Notes: generated from the sequence alone by a model not told the origin. Positions 6,879 through 13,865 are shown, numbered from the stretch's first letter. The stretch is 55,171 bases of DNA from Clostridia bacterium (GCA_017396395.1 JAFQMF010000006.1:1-55171); one strand, 5' to 3'. Program-made: numbers and translations.

Positions 6879-6888
6879 CAATTATAAT

Positions 6889-7449
6889 TTAATTAGTGGC
6901 AATTAAAGATTGTATTTCACTATACACTTCATCTCTATTTTTAATTCCCGCAAATCGAACTTTTCCCGCCGCTGTTGCAAGTGTAAGTGTATCTTTTTTG
7001 CCGATTTCAATAAGAACAATGCTACTCAGAGGCAAATCGACTTGTTTTCCAAATACTGCATTTCCATAAACGCGTTTATCTGTTACAGTAAGATTTACCT
7101 TTCCTTTGAATAACCATATAAAAGCACAAACAATACATAGAAGCGCACTTATGACAGCAATAGGCAACATCATTTGTGCTTTATCCATTTCCTTATGTGC
7201 AGCACTATAAACATCTGCCATCTGCTCTTTAAACTTGCGAGGTGAAACGGCAAACTCGCTGCCGCTTTCGTATAAACTTTCGTTTGCGTCATAACCTCTC
7301 CAATATGTATCAATTTCTTCCCTTGCACTTTTATACTGAACAGAGTACCAAATAGAGAAAATAACGGCAGTAATCAAACAGATTATCGCAATAATTTTGA
7401 ATACTGAACATTTGCTATTTATACTCTTTATTTTTATAATTTCTTCCAT
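6889..7449 (-). CDS. Membrane protein with a bacterial PH-like domain
   Basis: A 186-aa protein with two hydrophobic spans (about residues 17-38, VFKIIAIICLITAVIFSIWY, and 92-113, MLPIAVISALLCIVCAFIWLF). Between them is an extracytoplasmic loop with EIDTYWRGYDANESLYESG. The cytoplasmic C-terminal domain (about 115-186) has the bPH signature LTVTDKRVYGNAVFGKQVDLPLSSI. Such domains usually mediate assembly at the membrane. The start is the ATG at 7449, where GAGGTG stands 6 nt upstream; a GTG at 7458 lies inside that ribosome site. It is the second gene after the island promoter, so it is probably co-expressed with the lipoproteins. Function unknown. Confidence 0.75.
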   Translation of the reverse strand: MEEIIKIKSINSKCSVFKIIAIICLITAVIFSIWYSVQYKSAREEIDTYWRGYDANESLYESGSEFAVSPRKFKEQMADVYSAAHKEMDKAQMMLPIAVISALLCIVCAFIWLFKGKVNLTVTDKRVYGNAVFGKQVDLPLSSIVLIEIGKKDTLTLATAAGKVRFAGIKNRDEVYSEIQSLIATN

Positions 7450-7489
7450 ATTTTGCACCTCATTTTTTGCAACAAATATTCGATAAATG

Positions 7490-7627
7490 TTACGCGTTTT
7501 GTGCGTTTAATATGTAGCCCGCCGCACTAATTGCCGCTTCATATTCCCGCACGTATCTTGAAATTGTGTCGGGGCAGCGGCGCATTTTCTTTGCTACCGC
7601 TTTGAATGAGCCAAGCTGTTGATACAT
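7490..7627 (-). CDS. 45-aa helix-turn-helix protein or fragment
   Basis: A short ORF whose product contains LGSFKAVAKKMRRCPDTISRYVREYE, a clear Hin/terminase-small-subunit-like helix-turn-helix (AVAKKM - CPDT - ISRYVREY). It directly follows the island promoter. The ATG at 7627 has only a distant AAGGA. An in-frame ATG-TAG sits two codons upstream, which may mark a damaged longer gene. It could be a small DNA-binding regulator or the surviving DNA-binding end of a recombinase. It lies 40 bp from the PH-domain gene on the same strand. Confidence 0.55.
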   Translation of the reverse strand: MYQQLGSFKAVAKKMRRCPDTISRYVREYEAAISAAGYILNAQNA

Positions 7628-7652
7628 CTGCTACATTTTTCCTTACAAATAA

Positions 7653-7681
7653 ATTATATCATAGTAGAGCCAAAAAGTCAA
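7653..7681 (-). promoter_or_regulatory. Extended -10 sigma-A promoter of the lipoprotein operon
   Basis: On the minus strand, TTGACT (7676-7681), a 17-bp spacer ending TGA, and TATAAT (7653-7658). It has the same architecture as the recombinase promoter. Confidence 0.8.
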
Positions 7682-7730
7682 TAACCCTACTTATTTTGTG
7701 TAAAGATTAAAAGAATGGGCACAAGAAAAA

Positions 7731-7865
7731 GGGGGACAGTTGGTGGGCGAAACGATAGAGAAATCTAAAAAGTCCAGTAAAATCAAGGCTTCTGCAATCA
7801 AGTCCCATTGTGAAGCTCGCCACGGAAAAGGCTTTAAAGGAATGCTAAAGAGATATTTTAAATAA
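7731..7865 (+). pseudogene. Rubrerythrin 3'-end relic, copy 1
   Basis: An open stretch without a start codon whose C-terminus reads CEARHGKGFKGMLKRYFK before TAA, matching [17 protein letters not shown] of the intact rubrerythrin at 3486-4034. Everything upstream of the last helix is missing or unrecognisable. A terminator follows, as after a real gene. It is closer in sequence to the relic at 9441-9544 than to the intact gene, so the two share a paralogous ancestor. Confidence 0.75.
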
Positions 7866-7874
7866 AATATAATC

Positions 7875-7903
7875 AAAAGGGTTGAGCACCGCTCAACCCT
7901 TTT
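7875..7903 (+). terminator. Terminator after rubrerythrin relic 1
   Basis: AAAAGGGTTGAGC and GCTCAACCCTTTT form a 13-bp perfect stem with a 3-nt loop (ACC). Confidence 0.85.
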
Positions 7904-7913
7904 CTTATGCAAC

Positions 7914-7940
7914 AAAAAAGCAACCCATTTTATAGGTTGC
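7914..7940 (-). terminator. Terminator of the 69-aa ORF
   Basis: GCAACC (7920-7925) pairs with GGTTGC (7935-7940). On the minus strand six Ts follow directly. Confidence 0.6.
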
Positions 7941-7980
7941 AAATTTGTATGTATTATTGTTTTTTAATTTGATTACTTCT

Positions 7981-8190
7981 TTATGTGTTTTTAAGTGGTA
8001 CACCCACACCCTTTGAAATAAAAGCAGTTTTTAATTTTTCTTTTGTTTCATTAGAAACATTATTGCTATTTTTTATAAGTTCCCAACCTTGTGCTTGCCT
8101 TGTCAAATCATTTCTATGTGCTACTGCTCTATTAGTGTTTAATAAGCCAAAAAAACCATAAGATTTTTCAAAATAATCAATATATGACAA
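7981..8190 (-). CDS. Short hypothetical protein, probably a gene remnant
   Basis: A 69-aa reading frame starting with TTG at 8190, with no Shine-Dalgarno and no ATG. The frame stays open for about a dozen codons upstream (SICNICDTTVLSYIDYFEK) to a TAA. The peptide is Asn- and Lys-rich (RAVAHRNDLTRQAQGWELIKNSNNVSNETKEKLKTAF) and matches no family I recognise. A plausible terminator follows. It may be the C-terminal piece of a broken gene in this accessory stretch. Confidence 0.35.
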   Translation of the reverse strand: MSYIDYFEKSYGFFGLLNTNRAVAHRNDLTRQAQGWELIKNSNNVSNETKEKLKTAFISKGVGVPLKNT

Positions 8191-8284
8191 AACAGTAGTA
8201 TCACAAATATTACAGATACTTTTTTAAAAAATTTACAATAGTCTTACTATCTAAAAAAAGAATTTTTAACGAAGCCTCAGGTAA

Positions 8285-9340
8285 TTATTTTAAATAAACA
8301 CTTGGGTCACCAATCTGGAACAATACATAACCAGGTTGATATTCATAGGCATTAAAAGTAATAGTGAAGCCATCCTTGTTCAAAGTACCTAAAAGACCTG
8401 TATCACCATCACTGTTGCAAGGTTGAATACTTGCATTTACAGTTGCACCATCTCCGATGTTGTTAAATGCAGAAAGCAAGTTGTTGATATAACTCATTGC
8501 ATTATCTGTTTTAATATAATATCTTAAACACATTGATGATTTTGCAAAGAAAATTACTTCATTTGAATTTGTAAATGATACATTATTTGTTTCTTGCTGA
8601 ACTATTTCACCATTGGGAGCAACTGCATCAAATGTTGGTAAAGAGAACATTTTTGTTACATAAATAGTATCATCTGTTTTACTGTTATTACTTATATAAG
8701 CAGTAAGACCATTTGTTAAATAACTAAAATCAATCTGTGAAACAACCTTAATATCATTTTTTGAGAATGTTTTTTCACCTTTTGTACTTTCTATAAATTC
8801 ACCTGTCTTAAAACCAACAACCTTATTTGTTTCATCCCAAGTAACTGTTAGACCTGCTTTTTCTGCAATAAATCTAGCAGGAATATAAGTTCTGTCATTA
8901 TATGTTATAGGATATACTCTTGTTCCATCTGCTTCCATAGGAATAAATTCTTCTTCTTCAAATTTAAAGGAAATATCATGATTGATTAAAGCAGTAACAG
9001 TTACAGGGGTGTCAATTTGTGGAGTGGTAATTCCATTTCCTTTATTTATTGAAAATGATTTTTCAAAACCAACAATTTGATTTGTCATGTCCCAAGTAAC
9101 AAACAAACCTGCTTTTTCTGCAATAAATCTTGCAGGAATATATGTTCTGTCATTGTAAGTGATTGGATATACTACTGAGCCATCTGTTTCTGTTGGCACA
9201 AAAACCTCGCCATTAAATGTGAATGAAATCTGTTTGTTAAGCAGAACCTCTTTGTATTCACTTCCTTCTGCAAATACAGAAATGCTTGTCATCATCAATA
9301 TTAATGCTAATGTTAATAATAAATTTTTGATAAATCTCAT
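8285..9340 (-). CDS. Secreted protein with two copper-amine-oxidase N-terminal domains
   Basis: A 351-aa exported protein with signal peptide MRFIKNLLLTLALILMMTSISVFA. Two tandem Cu_amine_oxidN1 (stalk) domains follow at about residues 33-95 and 118-180. Both contain the block YPITYNDRTYIPARFIAEKAG, ending TWDxTNxxVGF. Despite the name, these are non-catalytic wall-associated modules common in clostridial surface proteins. The C-terminal 160 residues are polar and beta-rich without a family I recognise. The gene has its own promoter and AGAAGG 8 nt before the ATG. It lies between the two rubrerythrin relics, as an insertion would. Role in the envelope unknown. Confidence 0.85.
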   Translation of the reverse strand: MRFIKNLLLTLALILMMTSISVFAEGSEYKEVLLNKQISFTFNGEVFVPTETDGSVVYPITYNDRTYIPARFIAEKAGLFVTWDMTNQIVGFEKSFSINKGNGITTPQIDTPVTVTALINHDISFKFEEEEFIPMEADGTRVYPITYNDRTYIPARFIAEKAGLTVTWDETNKVVGFKTGEFIESTKGEKTFSKNDIKVVSQIDFSYLTNGLTAYISNNSKTDDTIYVTKMFSLPTFDAVAPNGEIVQQETNNVSFTNSNEVIFFAKSSMCLRYYIKTDNAMSYINNLLSAFNNIGDGATVNASIQPCNSDGDTGLLGTLNKDGFTITFNAYEYQPGYVLFQIGDPSVYLK

Positions 9341-9375
9341 TTTGGATACCTTCTTTCTTTAAAATTACAAAAATA

Positions 9376-9404
9376 ATTATAGCACAAATACAGATAATAT
9401 TCAA
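9376..9404 (-). promoter_or_regulatory. Sigma-A promoter of the stalk-domain protein
   Basis: On the minus strand, TTGAAT (9399-9404), a 17-bp spacer and TATAAT (9376-9381). Confidence 0.75.
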
Positions 9405-9440
9405 TAAATTCAAATAAAAATCCTTTTCTCATCAAAAAGT

Positions 9441-9544
9441 GGGCAGTTGGTGGTAAATTTATCAAGGCTTCTGCAATCAAGTCCCAGTGTGAAGCTCGCC
9501 ACGGAAAAGGCTTTAAGGGTCTTTTAAAGTTATATCTTGGGTAA
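9441..9544 (+). pseudogene. Rubrerythrin 3'-end relic, copy 2
   Basis: Encodes CEARHGKGFKGLLKLYLG before TAA, the last helix of a rubrerythrin with decayed final residues and no start codon. The run ATCAAGGCTTCTGCAATCA is shared with the relic at 7731-7865, as is CAGTTGGTGG further upstream; relative to that copy about 27 nt are deleted. The two relics bracket the stalk-domain gene. Confidence 0.75.
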
Positions 9545-9571
9545 TCTGAAATATTGAAAACTCAATGAATT

Positions 9572-9614
9572 AAACCCCTTGAAATAGGTAATAAACCTAT
9601 TTCAAGGGGTTTTT
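9572..9614. terminator. Strong bidirectional terminator after rubrerythrin relic 2
   Basis: A perfect stem of 16-18 bp (ACCCCTTGAAATAGGT at 9574-9589 with 9595-9610) with T or A tracts on both sides. Confidence 0.9.
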
Positions 9615-9643
9615 GTCTTTAATTTATGAATTTCAATATCAAC

Positions 9644-9760
9644 AACGCCGGTCTTTTCTTGAAAAGGCTGTTCCACTGAAGATTAAGCGGATAAATATAT
9701 GTAAAATATGTTTATTAATCGGTCAAGCTATACTGAAAATGTGGAACTACTGGCGTTTTT
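9644..9760. ncRNA. 114-nt nested inverted repeat, candidate structured RNA
   Basis: Nested arms pair in order: 9644-9652 with 9749-9757 (9 bp, one G-U); 9670-9676 with 9741-9747 (GTTCCAC/GTGGAAC); 9681-9685 with 9716-9720 (GATTA/TAATC); 9691-9700 with 9706-9715 (10 bp, one G-U, loop GTAAA). A small extra hairpin CTTTTCTTGAAAAG lies at 9653-9666. On the plus strand it ends in TTTTT like a terminated small RNA; on the minus strand it would form the 3' UTR of the TRAP operon. No known family fits. A miniature mobile element is the alternative. Confidence 0.45.
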
Positions 9761-9772
9761 AATAATAAACCC

Positions 9773-10066
9773 TTACATTTCGCCCTGGTGTTTGTGTGCT
9801 TGTTTCTTTTCAGGGGTCAATGCCACTTCGCCCGCCAAATACATTGCTATCAGGCCAAGCAGCACCATAATAACAGCCAAATAGATGGTGGCCGGGAATA
9901 TTTTATTGTATATAACATCACAGATGGCTGTTGCTACATTACCGCCGATAAACAGGGCAACCACATATCCAAAGAAGGTCAATCCTCCAACAAATAAGGA
10001 AATCATAACCCCGTAGCCAAAAATAGTTTTAAGTATATCGGAAATTTTTTTGCAAATATTTTTCAT
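9773..10066 (-). CDS. Small membrane subunit next to the TRAP permease
   Basis: A 97-aa protein with about two or three membrane spans (FGYGVMISLFVGGLTFFGYVVALFIGG; PATIYLAVIMVLLGLIAMYLAGEVAL) and a His/Lys-rich cytoplasmic tail. GGGAGG is 7 nt before the ATG. It follows the large TRAP-type permease by 13 bp and is probably its partner in place of a normal four-helix DctQ subunit of 160-200 aa. The assignment as a small permease subunit rests on position and topology alone. Confidence 0.6.
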   Translation of the reverse strand: MKNICKKISDILKTIFGYGVMISLFVGGLTFFGYVVALFIGGNVATAICDVIYNKIFPATIYLAVIMVLLGLIAMYLAGEVALTPEKKQAHKHQGEM

Positions 10067-10079
10067 AATATTTCCTCCC

Positions 10080-11444
10080 TTACAGTCCTAAGATAGGTAA
10101 CCAGCCCATCAAAACGACAATCTGCAAGATAAACTGGGTAGCTACCCACCACAAGTTATTCTTAAAGGTTTTACTAAAATCTGACTCAGCAATGGTCATT
10201 CCGGCATACATACCCAATCCCAAGGGTGGTGTAATTCCACACATAACACCACAGATGCAGGGTAACATAGCAGCTGCAAGTAATGGATCAACGCCTACAT
10301 TAGAAAGTAAAGTGATGAACACGGGGCCAAATATAACAACCTGAGATGAACCAGGAACAACCATACCCATCACACAGGTAATTGCACATATTGCAAGAAC
10401 CATAGCCAACTTACCAAAATTCCAGGTAGCCATAGTTTCACCAAGTGATTCCGCTACACCCAAATCCTCAAACATAGCACCAATCATATAGCCGAATACA
10501 CACACACCAATTGCTGGAGAGATAGACTTAATACCTCCCGCAAACATTTTTGCAATTTTGCTGGGTGTGACGGTGGACTTGTCCTTTACAATCAGACAGG
10601 CATACAAGGATGATATGCCAGCAACAAATAAAAGGACAGACTTAGAAAGATACTTGGCACCATCAGTGCCCAGACGTGTTACAAAGAAATTATCAGCAAA
10701 AGCAGCATCAAGAACAAATGGCAACAAGATAAACACCGGTAAAAACATAGCTTGCCAACCCGATTTTAAAGTTTCCTTTAAGTCTGGAAGATCGTCCTTA
10801 CTCATTGGCTGTACCTTATAGTATCTGCAAAAAGTCCATACCATAATAAGACGCTGTGCAATAAACCATATAGAAACACCCCATAATACAATCCAGAACT
10901 TGCCCTGAGATACATCGGCAATGCCAGCACCAGAGGCAAAGGTTGTAAATGCTGCCATCGCAGCCACGATGTTGGAGGATGGTGGAATCATATTGCCCAA
11001 ATAACTGGAGTTGGACTCAATATTGGCAGCCAGTTCAGCAGGGAAGCCGGTACGCTTCATAGCGGGAATGGTCAGTGTGCCGGTAGCCATAACGTTACCC
11101 GGGCCTGAACCAGATAAAGCACCCATAAATGCACTGGCAATAATAGCGGTGTAGCCTGCACCACCTCTTATTCGACCAATAAATGACAGAATGACAGCAA
11201 TACAACTGTCAACAATTTTTGTTTTTGTAAGTAGAATAGACATGGCAACGAAAGCAACCATTGAATAAAGTAACGAGGTAGATAAACCCTCGTTAATATA
11301 GATAAGAACATTGCTCCATGTACCAGTGACAGTCAATAGCACAATAAAAGCCAGCAGAACAGCCTCGTAAACTGGACGCTTGAAGGCCAGGAACCATACA
11401 CAAATAACCGCCAACATAATACCTAAATACAGTAAAGATTCCAT
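10080..11444 (-). CDS. TRAP-type transporter large permease (DctM-like)
   Basis: A 454-aa polytopic protein with about twelve hydrophobic segments. The block SGSGPGNVMATGTLTIPAMKRTG (about residues 109-131) and the mirrored GSSQVVIFGPVFITLLS and CGVMCGITPPLGLGMYAG in the C-terminal half are the paired pore motifs of DctM-type permeases, which import organic acids or similar solutes with sodium. AAAGGAG lies 8 nt before the ATG. No periplasmic-type binding protein gene is adjacent, although classical TRAP systems need one. The locus is divergent from a LysR regulator that probably controls it. Base composition and codon choice are richer in G and C than in neighbouring genes, which suggests acquisition. 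Substrate unknown. Confidence 0.8.
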   Translation of the reverse strand: MESLLYLGIMLAVICVWFLAFKRPVYEAVLLAFIVLLTVTGTWSNVLIYINEGLSTSLLYSMVAFVAMSILLTKTKIVDSCIAVILSFIGRIRGGAGYTAIIASAFMGALSGSGPGNVMATGTLTIPAMKRTGFPAELAANIESNSSYLGNMIPPSSNIVAAMAAFTTFASGAGIADVSQGKFWIVLWGVSIWFIAQRLIMVWTFCRYYKVQPMSKDDLPDLKETLKSGWQAMFLPVFILLPFVLDAAFADNFFVTRLGTDGAKYLSKSVLLFVAGISSLYACLIVKDKSTVTPSKIAKMFAGGIKSISPAIGVCVFGYMIGAMFEDLGVAESLGETMATWNFGKLAMVLAICAITCVMGMVVPGSSQVVIFGPVFITLLSNVGVDPLLAAAMLPCICGVMCGITPPLGLGMYAGMTIAESDFSKTFKNNLWWVATQFILQIVVLMGWLPILGL

Positions 11445-11473
11445 GACGAAAACTCCTTTCTATATAAAAAAGT

Positions 11474-11493
11474 TATAGGTTTTATGACCTATA
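11474..11493. repeat. Inverted repeat in the TRAP operon leader
   Basis: TATAGGT-TTTATG-ACCTATA, 7-bp perfect arms just downstream of the TRAP -10. A plausible repressor or LysR-family operator site. Confidence 0.5.
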
Positions 11494-11499
11494 TGGAAT

Positions 11500-11528
11500 A
11501 TTATAACCGAGATATAACCTTTTGTCAA
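11500..11528 (-). promoter_or_regulatory. Sigma-A promoter of the TRAP operon
   Basis: On the minus strand, TTGACA (11523-11528), a 17-bp spacer and TATAAT (11500-11505). Confidence 0.85.
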
Positions 11529-11542
11529 TAAAAATTATAACT

Positions 11543-11573
11543 TTCTTGGAATAAAATGTTCTTGGAATAAAAT
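11543..11573. repeat. Tandem 15-bp direct repeat in the TRAP/LysR intergenic region
   Basis: TTCTTGGAATAAAAT occurs at 11543-11557 and 11559-11573, one base apart (16-bp period). It sits directly upstream of the LysR -35 and between the divergent promoters, where a regulator would bind. Confidence 0.75.
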
Positions 11574-11574
11574 A

Positions 11575-11603
11575 TTGACTTTTCTTAAAGAAAATAGTAT
11601 AAT
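11575..11603 (+). promoter_or_regulatory. Sigma-A promoter of the LysR gene
   Basis: TTGACT (11575-11580), a 17-bp spacer and TATAAT (11598-11603). Confidence 0.8.
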
Positions 11604-11639
11604 ATTTCTAAAATGTACAATATTAAGGCGGCATATAAT

Positions 11640-12542
11640 ATGAATACAAGGCAAATACAATATGTTCTGGCCCTATCAGAGACACTGAATTTTTCTCAGG
11701 TGGCGGATCAACTTGGTATATCCCAGCCTGCTCTAAGCAAACAAATACAACATATAGAAAAGGATTTGGGTGTTAAGCTGTTTGACCGCAATCACAATCC
11801 ATTAACATTGACCCCTGCGGGAGAATATTTTGTACGCAATGCTCGTGAACTGGTGTATAAGGAGGAACAGCTACGCAAAGCACTCGATCAGTTCAAAACA
11901 GGCAAAAGCGGACGTCTTATTATCGGTGTAACCCCCTTTCGCAGTCTGTATCTTATGCCTGAGCTGGTAAAAAAGATACGTAGTCGATATCCTGGAGTGT
12001 GTGTATCTGTTCATGAGGTACCAAGCCACCAGTTGCGTAAGGAGATGGCGGAGGGGAAATATGATTTGGCTATTGTTAATCTGCCTGTAGATACATCTTT
12101 GCTGGATGTTACCCCCTTAGAACCAGACACCTTAGTGCTGGCAGTCAATAATGCTATGGCTAGCAAATTGCCTGCTACGGATGATGGAAAATATTCAATG
12201 GTAGATTTTAATCAAGTTCAGGAACTGCCATTTGTTGTGTTGAGTCATGGGCAGGAGTTACGCCAACTGTTTGACAAGTTGTGTACGGCTGCAGATTTTC
12301 ATCCTGTCATCGCTGCCGAAGTAATGGGAGTTACTTCAGCATGGGCGATGGCTCAGGCAGGGGTGGGAGCCACTATACTTCCGCTGCAATTTGTTCATAA
12401 TCAGCATATCGATAATAATTTATCCCTATACATTGTTAAGAACAGTATTTACTCACGTCAGCCTGTTATTGTTACACGGCGAGGACAGTTTCGAACACCA
12501 TATGCCGACTTTGCGATTCGCTTATTGACTGAGGGGATATAA
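11640..12542 (+). CDS. LysR-type transcriptional regulator
   Basis: A 300-aa regulator of normal LysR length. The N-terminal winged helix MNTRQIQYVLALSETLNFSQVADQLGISQPALSKQIQHIEKDLGVKLFDR is textbook LysR. The effector-binding domain follows from about residue 90 (GRLIIGVTPFRSLYLMPELVKKIRSRYP). The start chosen is the ATG at 11640, which has AAGGCGG 8 nt upstream; an ATG at 11613 would lie only about 3 nt after the predicted transcription start. It is divergent from the TRAP permease, the common LysR target arrangement, with tandem repeats between them. The effector is probably the transported solute. Codon use matches the TRAP genes rather than the surrounding chromosome. Confidence 0.9.
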   Translation: MNTRQIQYVLALSETLNFSQVADQLGISQPALSKQIQHIEKDLGVKLFDRNHNPLTLTPAGEYFVRNARELVYKEEQLRKALDQFKTGKSGRLIIGVTPFRSLYLMPELVKKIRSRYPGVCVSVHEVPSHQLRKEMAEGKYDLAIVNLPVDTSLLDVTPLEPDTLVLAVNNAMASKLPATDDGKYSMVDFNQVQELPFVVLSHGQELRQLFDKLCTAADFHPVIAAEVMGVTSAWAMAQAGVGATILPLQFVHNQHIDNNLSLYIVKNSIYSRQPVIVTRRGQFRTPYADFAIRLLTEGI

Positions 12543-12599
12543 TAAAAAGGAAGAAATAAAAACGAATTTTTAATACATTTAATGTTAGGAGTAAAAAAA

Positions 12600-13103
12600 A
12601 TGAATGATAGTAAAACGAAAAAGATTGTAATTTCCGCTATGCTGGCGGCTCTTTGTTGTGTAGCAACAATGATTATTAAAATTCCATCACCCCTTAAAGG
12701 GTATTTAAACTTGGGAGATTGTGTAGTTCTTCTTTCAGGCTTTATGTTATCTCCAATTTATGGCCTTCTTGCAGCAGGTATCGGTTCTGCACTTGCAGAT
12801 ATATTCTCAGGGTATATTGTTTATGCTCCCGCAACTTTTGTTATAAAAGGAGTTATGGCTCTTGTTACATATTATGGATTTAAGCTTATGAAAAAGAAAA
12901 TAGGAATTACTTTATCAAGAGTAATAAGCGGAATTATTGCAGAATGTGTGATGGTTTTTGGATACTTTGTTTTTGAAGGCTTTATGTATGGCTTTGTACC
13001 CTCTGTGGTAAACATTCCTGCTAATGCAGTTCAAGGAATTGTAGGAATAATACTGGGTGTTGTTCTTGCAAAATTTTTTCATAAAGCTTTAGGTCATCTA
13101 TAA
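12600..13103 (+). CDS. ECF transporter S component
   Basis: A 167-aa membrane protein, the substrate-capturing subunit of an energy-coupling-factor vitamin importer. Five or six hydrophobic segments are visible. The conserved segments are IPSPLKGYLNLGDCVVLLSGFMLSPIYGLLAAGIGSALADIFSGY and APATFVIKGVMALV, the signature of the ECF-type S component group around PF07155. TTAGGAG precedes the ATG at 12600 by 8 nt; an earlier ATG at 12582 lies upstream of that site. No ATPase or T component is nearby, so it probably uses a shared module encoded elsewhere. No riboswitch fits in the 57-bp gap upstream, which removes the usual clue to the vitamin. Confidence 0.85.
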   Translation: MNDSKTKKIVISAMLAALCCVATMIIKIPSPLKGYLNLGDCVVLLSGFMLSPIYGLLAAGIGSALADIFSGYIVYAPATFVIKGVMALVTYYGFKLMKKKIGITLSRVISGIIAECVMVFGYFVFEGFMYGFVPSVVNIPANAVQGIVGIILGVVLAKFFHKALGHL

Positions 13104-13476
13104 AAATTTTAACAGGTGCAGGAGTTTTGTAATCTTTCTCAATGTGTTTTGAGGATTCTTATTTATTTTTAAATTGGGCCTTCTGCTCCTTATGTTTCGT
13201 CTCTAAAATCACTTTTTAAAATAAGCAGGGTGTTAGGGGCTTTAAGTAAGTAAATTAGTAGATGTAGAAAATGATTAAAGACTGCCTTTGTGCAGTCTTT
13301 TTTTGCTTATGCATTAAATTATAATATTTTTCCAATAATAGACTATAGTACTTTTGTTAGTAATAATGGAAAAGGCAAGAAAACAAATTGAAACATAAAA
13401 ATAGACAAAAAATTAACAATGTTATAGTAAAAATATCCAAATATTAACAAATTTTATATAATAGGTAAAAATTTTC
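13104..13476. other. Gene-free AT-rich interval
   Basis: No gene is credible here. There is a weak hairpin at 13131-13157 (CTCAA..TTGAG with flanking AATC..GATT) and the terminator at 13277-13304. The rest is A/T-rich sequence leading to the oad promoter. I see no riboswitch or repeat in it. Confidence 0.5.
13277..13304 (+). terminator. Terminator upstream of the oad operon
   Basis: AAAGACTGC and GCAGTCTTT (loop CTTTGT) followed by more Ts. It could end the ECF transcript 170 bp after its stop. Confidence 0.85.
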
Positions 13477-13505
13477 TTGATTTAAGGGGCTTTTAGTGAT
13501 ATAAT
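13477..13505 (+). promoter_or_regulatory. Extended -10 sigma-A promoter of the oad operon
   Basis: TTGATT (13477-13482), a 17-bp spacer ending GTGA, and TATAAT (13500-13505). Confidence 0.8.
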
Positions 13506-13577
13506 ATTATTGGAAATTTTTTGAATTTATAAAAGATTTATAATTTATAATTGTGTTACAGGAAAGGAGGAAACTAC

Positions 13578-13865
13578 ATGAATGTAAATATTGTAGAAGT
13601 TCTTACTTCATGCGGAATAGGTATTGCTACAGTTTTTGTAGGTCTTGTTGCAATTATCCTTATATGTAAAATTATGGGTACTATTTGCAGTGCGGTAATT
13701 AAAGATGAGCCGAAAGCTGAAATAAAGAAAGCAATTTCAGAATCTGCACAGACTACAGATATTCCAAACAAACAGGAATTTATTGCGGCGGTATCAGCAG
13801 CAATTGCGGAGGAATTAGGCACAGAATTTAATGGATTTAGAATTCTTTCAGTTAAAAAACTTTAA
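13578..13865 (+). CDS. oadG: Sodium-pump decarboxylase gamma subunit
   Basis: A 95-aa protein with one N-terminal membrane span (GIGIATVFVGLVAIILICKIMGTI) and a cytoplasmic tail ending with a short conserved segment (FIAAVSAAIAEELGTEFNGFRILSVKKL), as in OadG/MmdD assembly subunits. AAGGAGG precedes the ATG at 13578 by 7 nt. It opens a four-gene operon with the biotin carrier, beta and alpha subunits, and is expected to hold the complex together at the membrane. Confidence 0.85.
   Translation: MNVNIVEVLTSCGIGIATVFVGLVAIILICKIMGTICSAVIKDEPKAEIKKAISESAQTTDIPNKQEFIAAVSAAIAEELGTEFNGFRILSVKKL

Noticed and set aside
4198..7681. Antiphage defence island
   Set aside because: No nuclease, NTPase, toxin or abortive-infection domain is visible; only a recombinase, lipoproteins, a PH-domain protein and an HTH.
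12543..12599. Riboswitch controlling the ECF S component
   Set aside because: The gap is only 57 bp and shows no recognisable aptamer.
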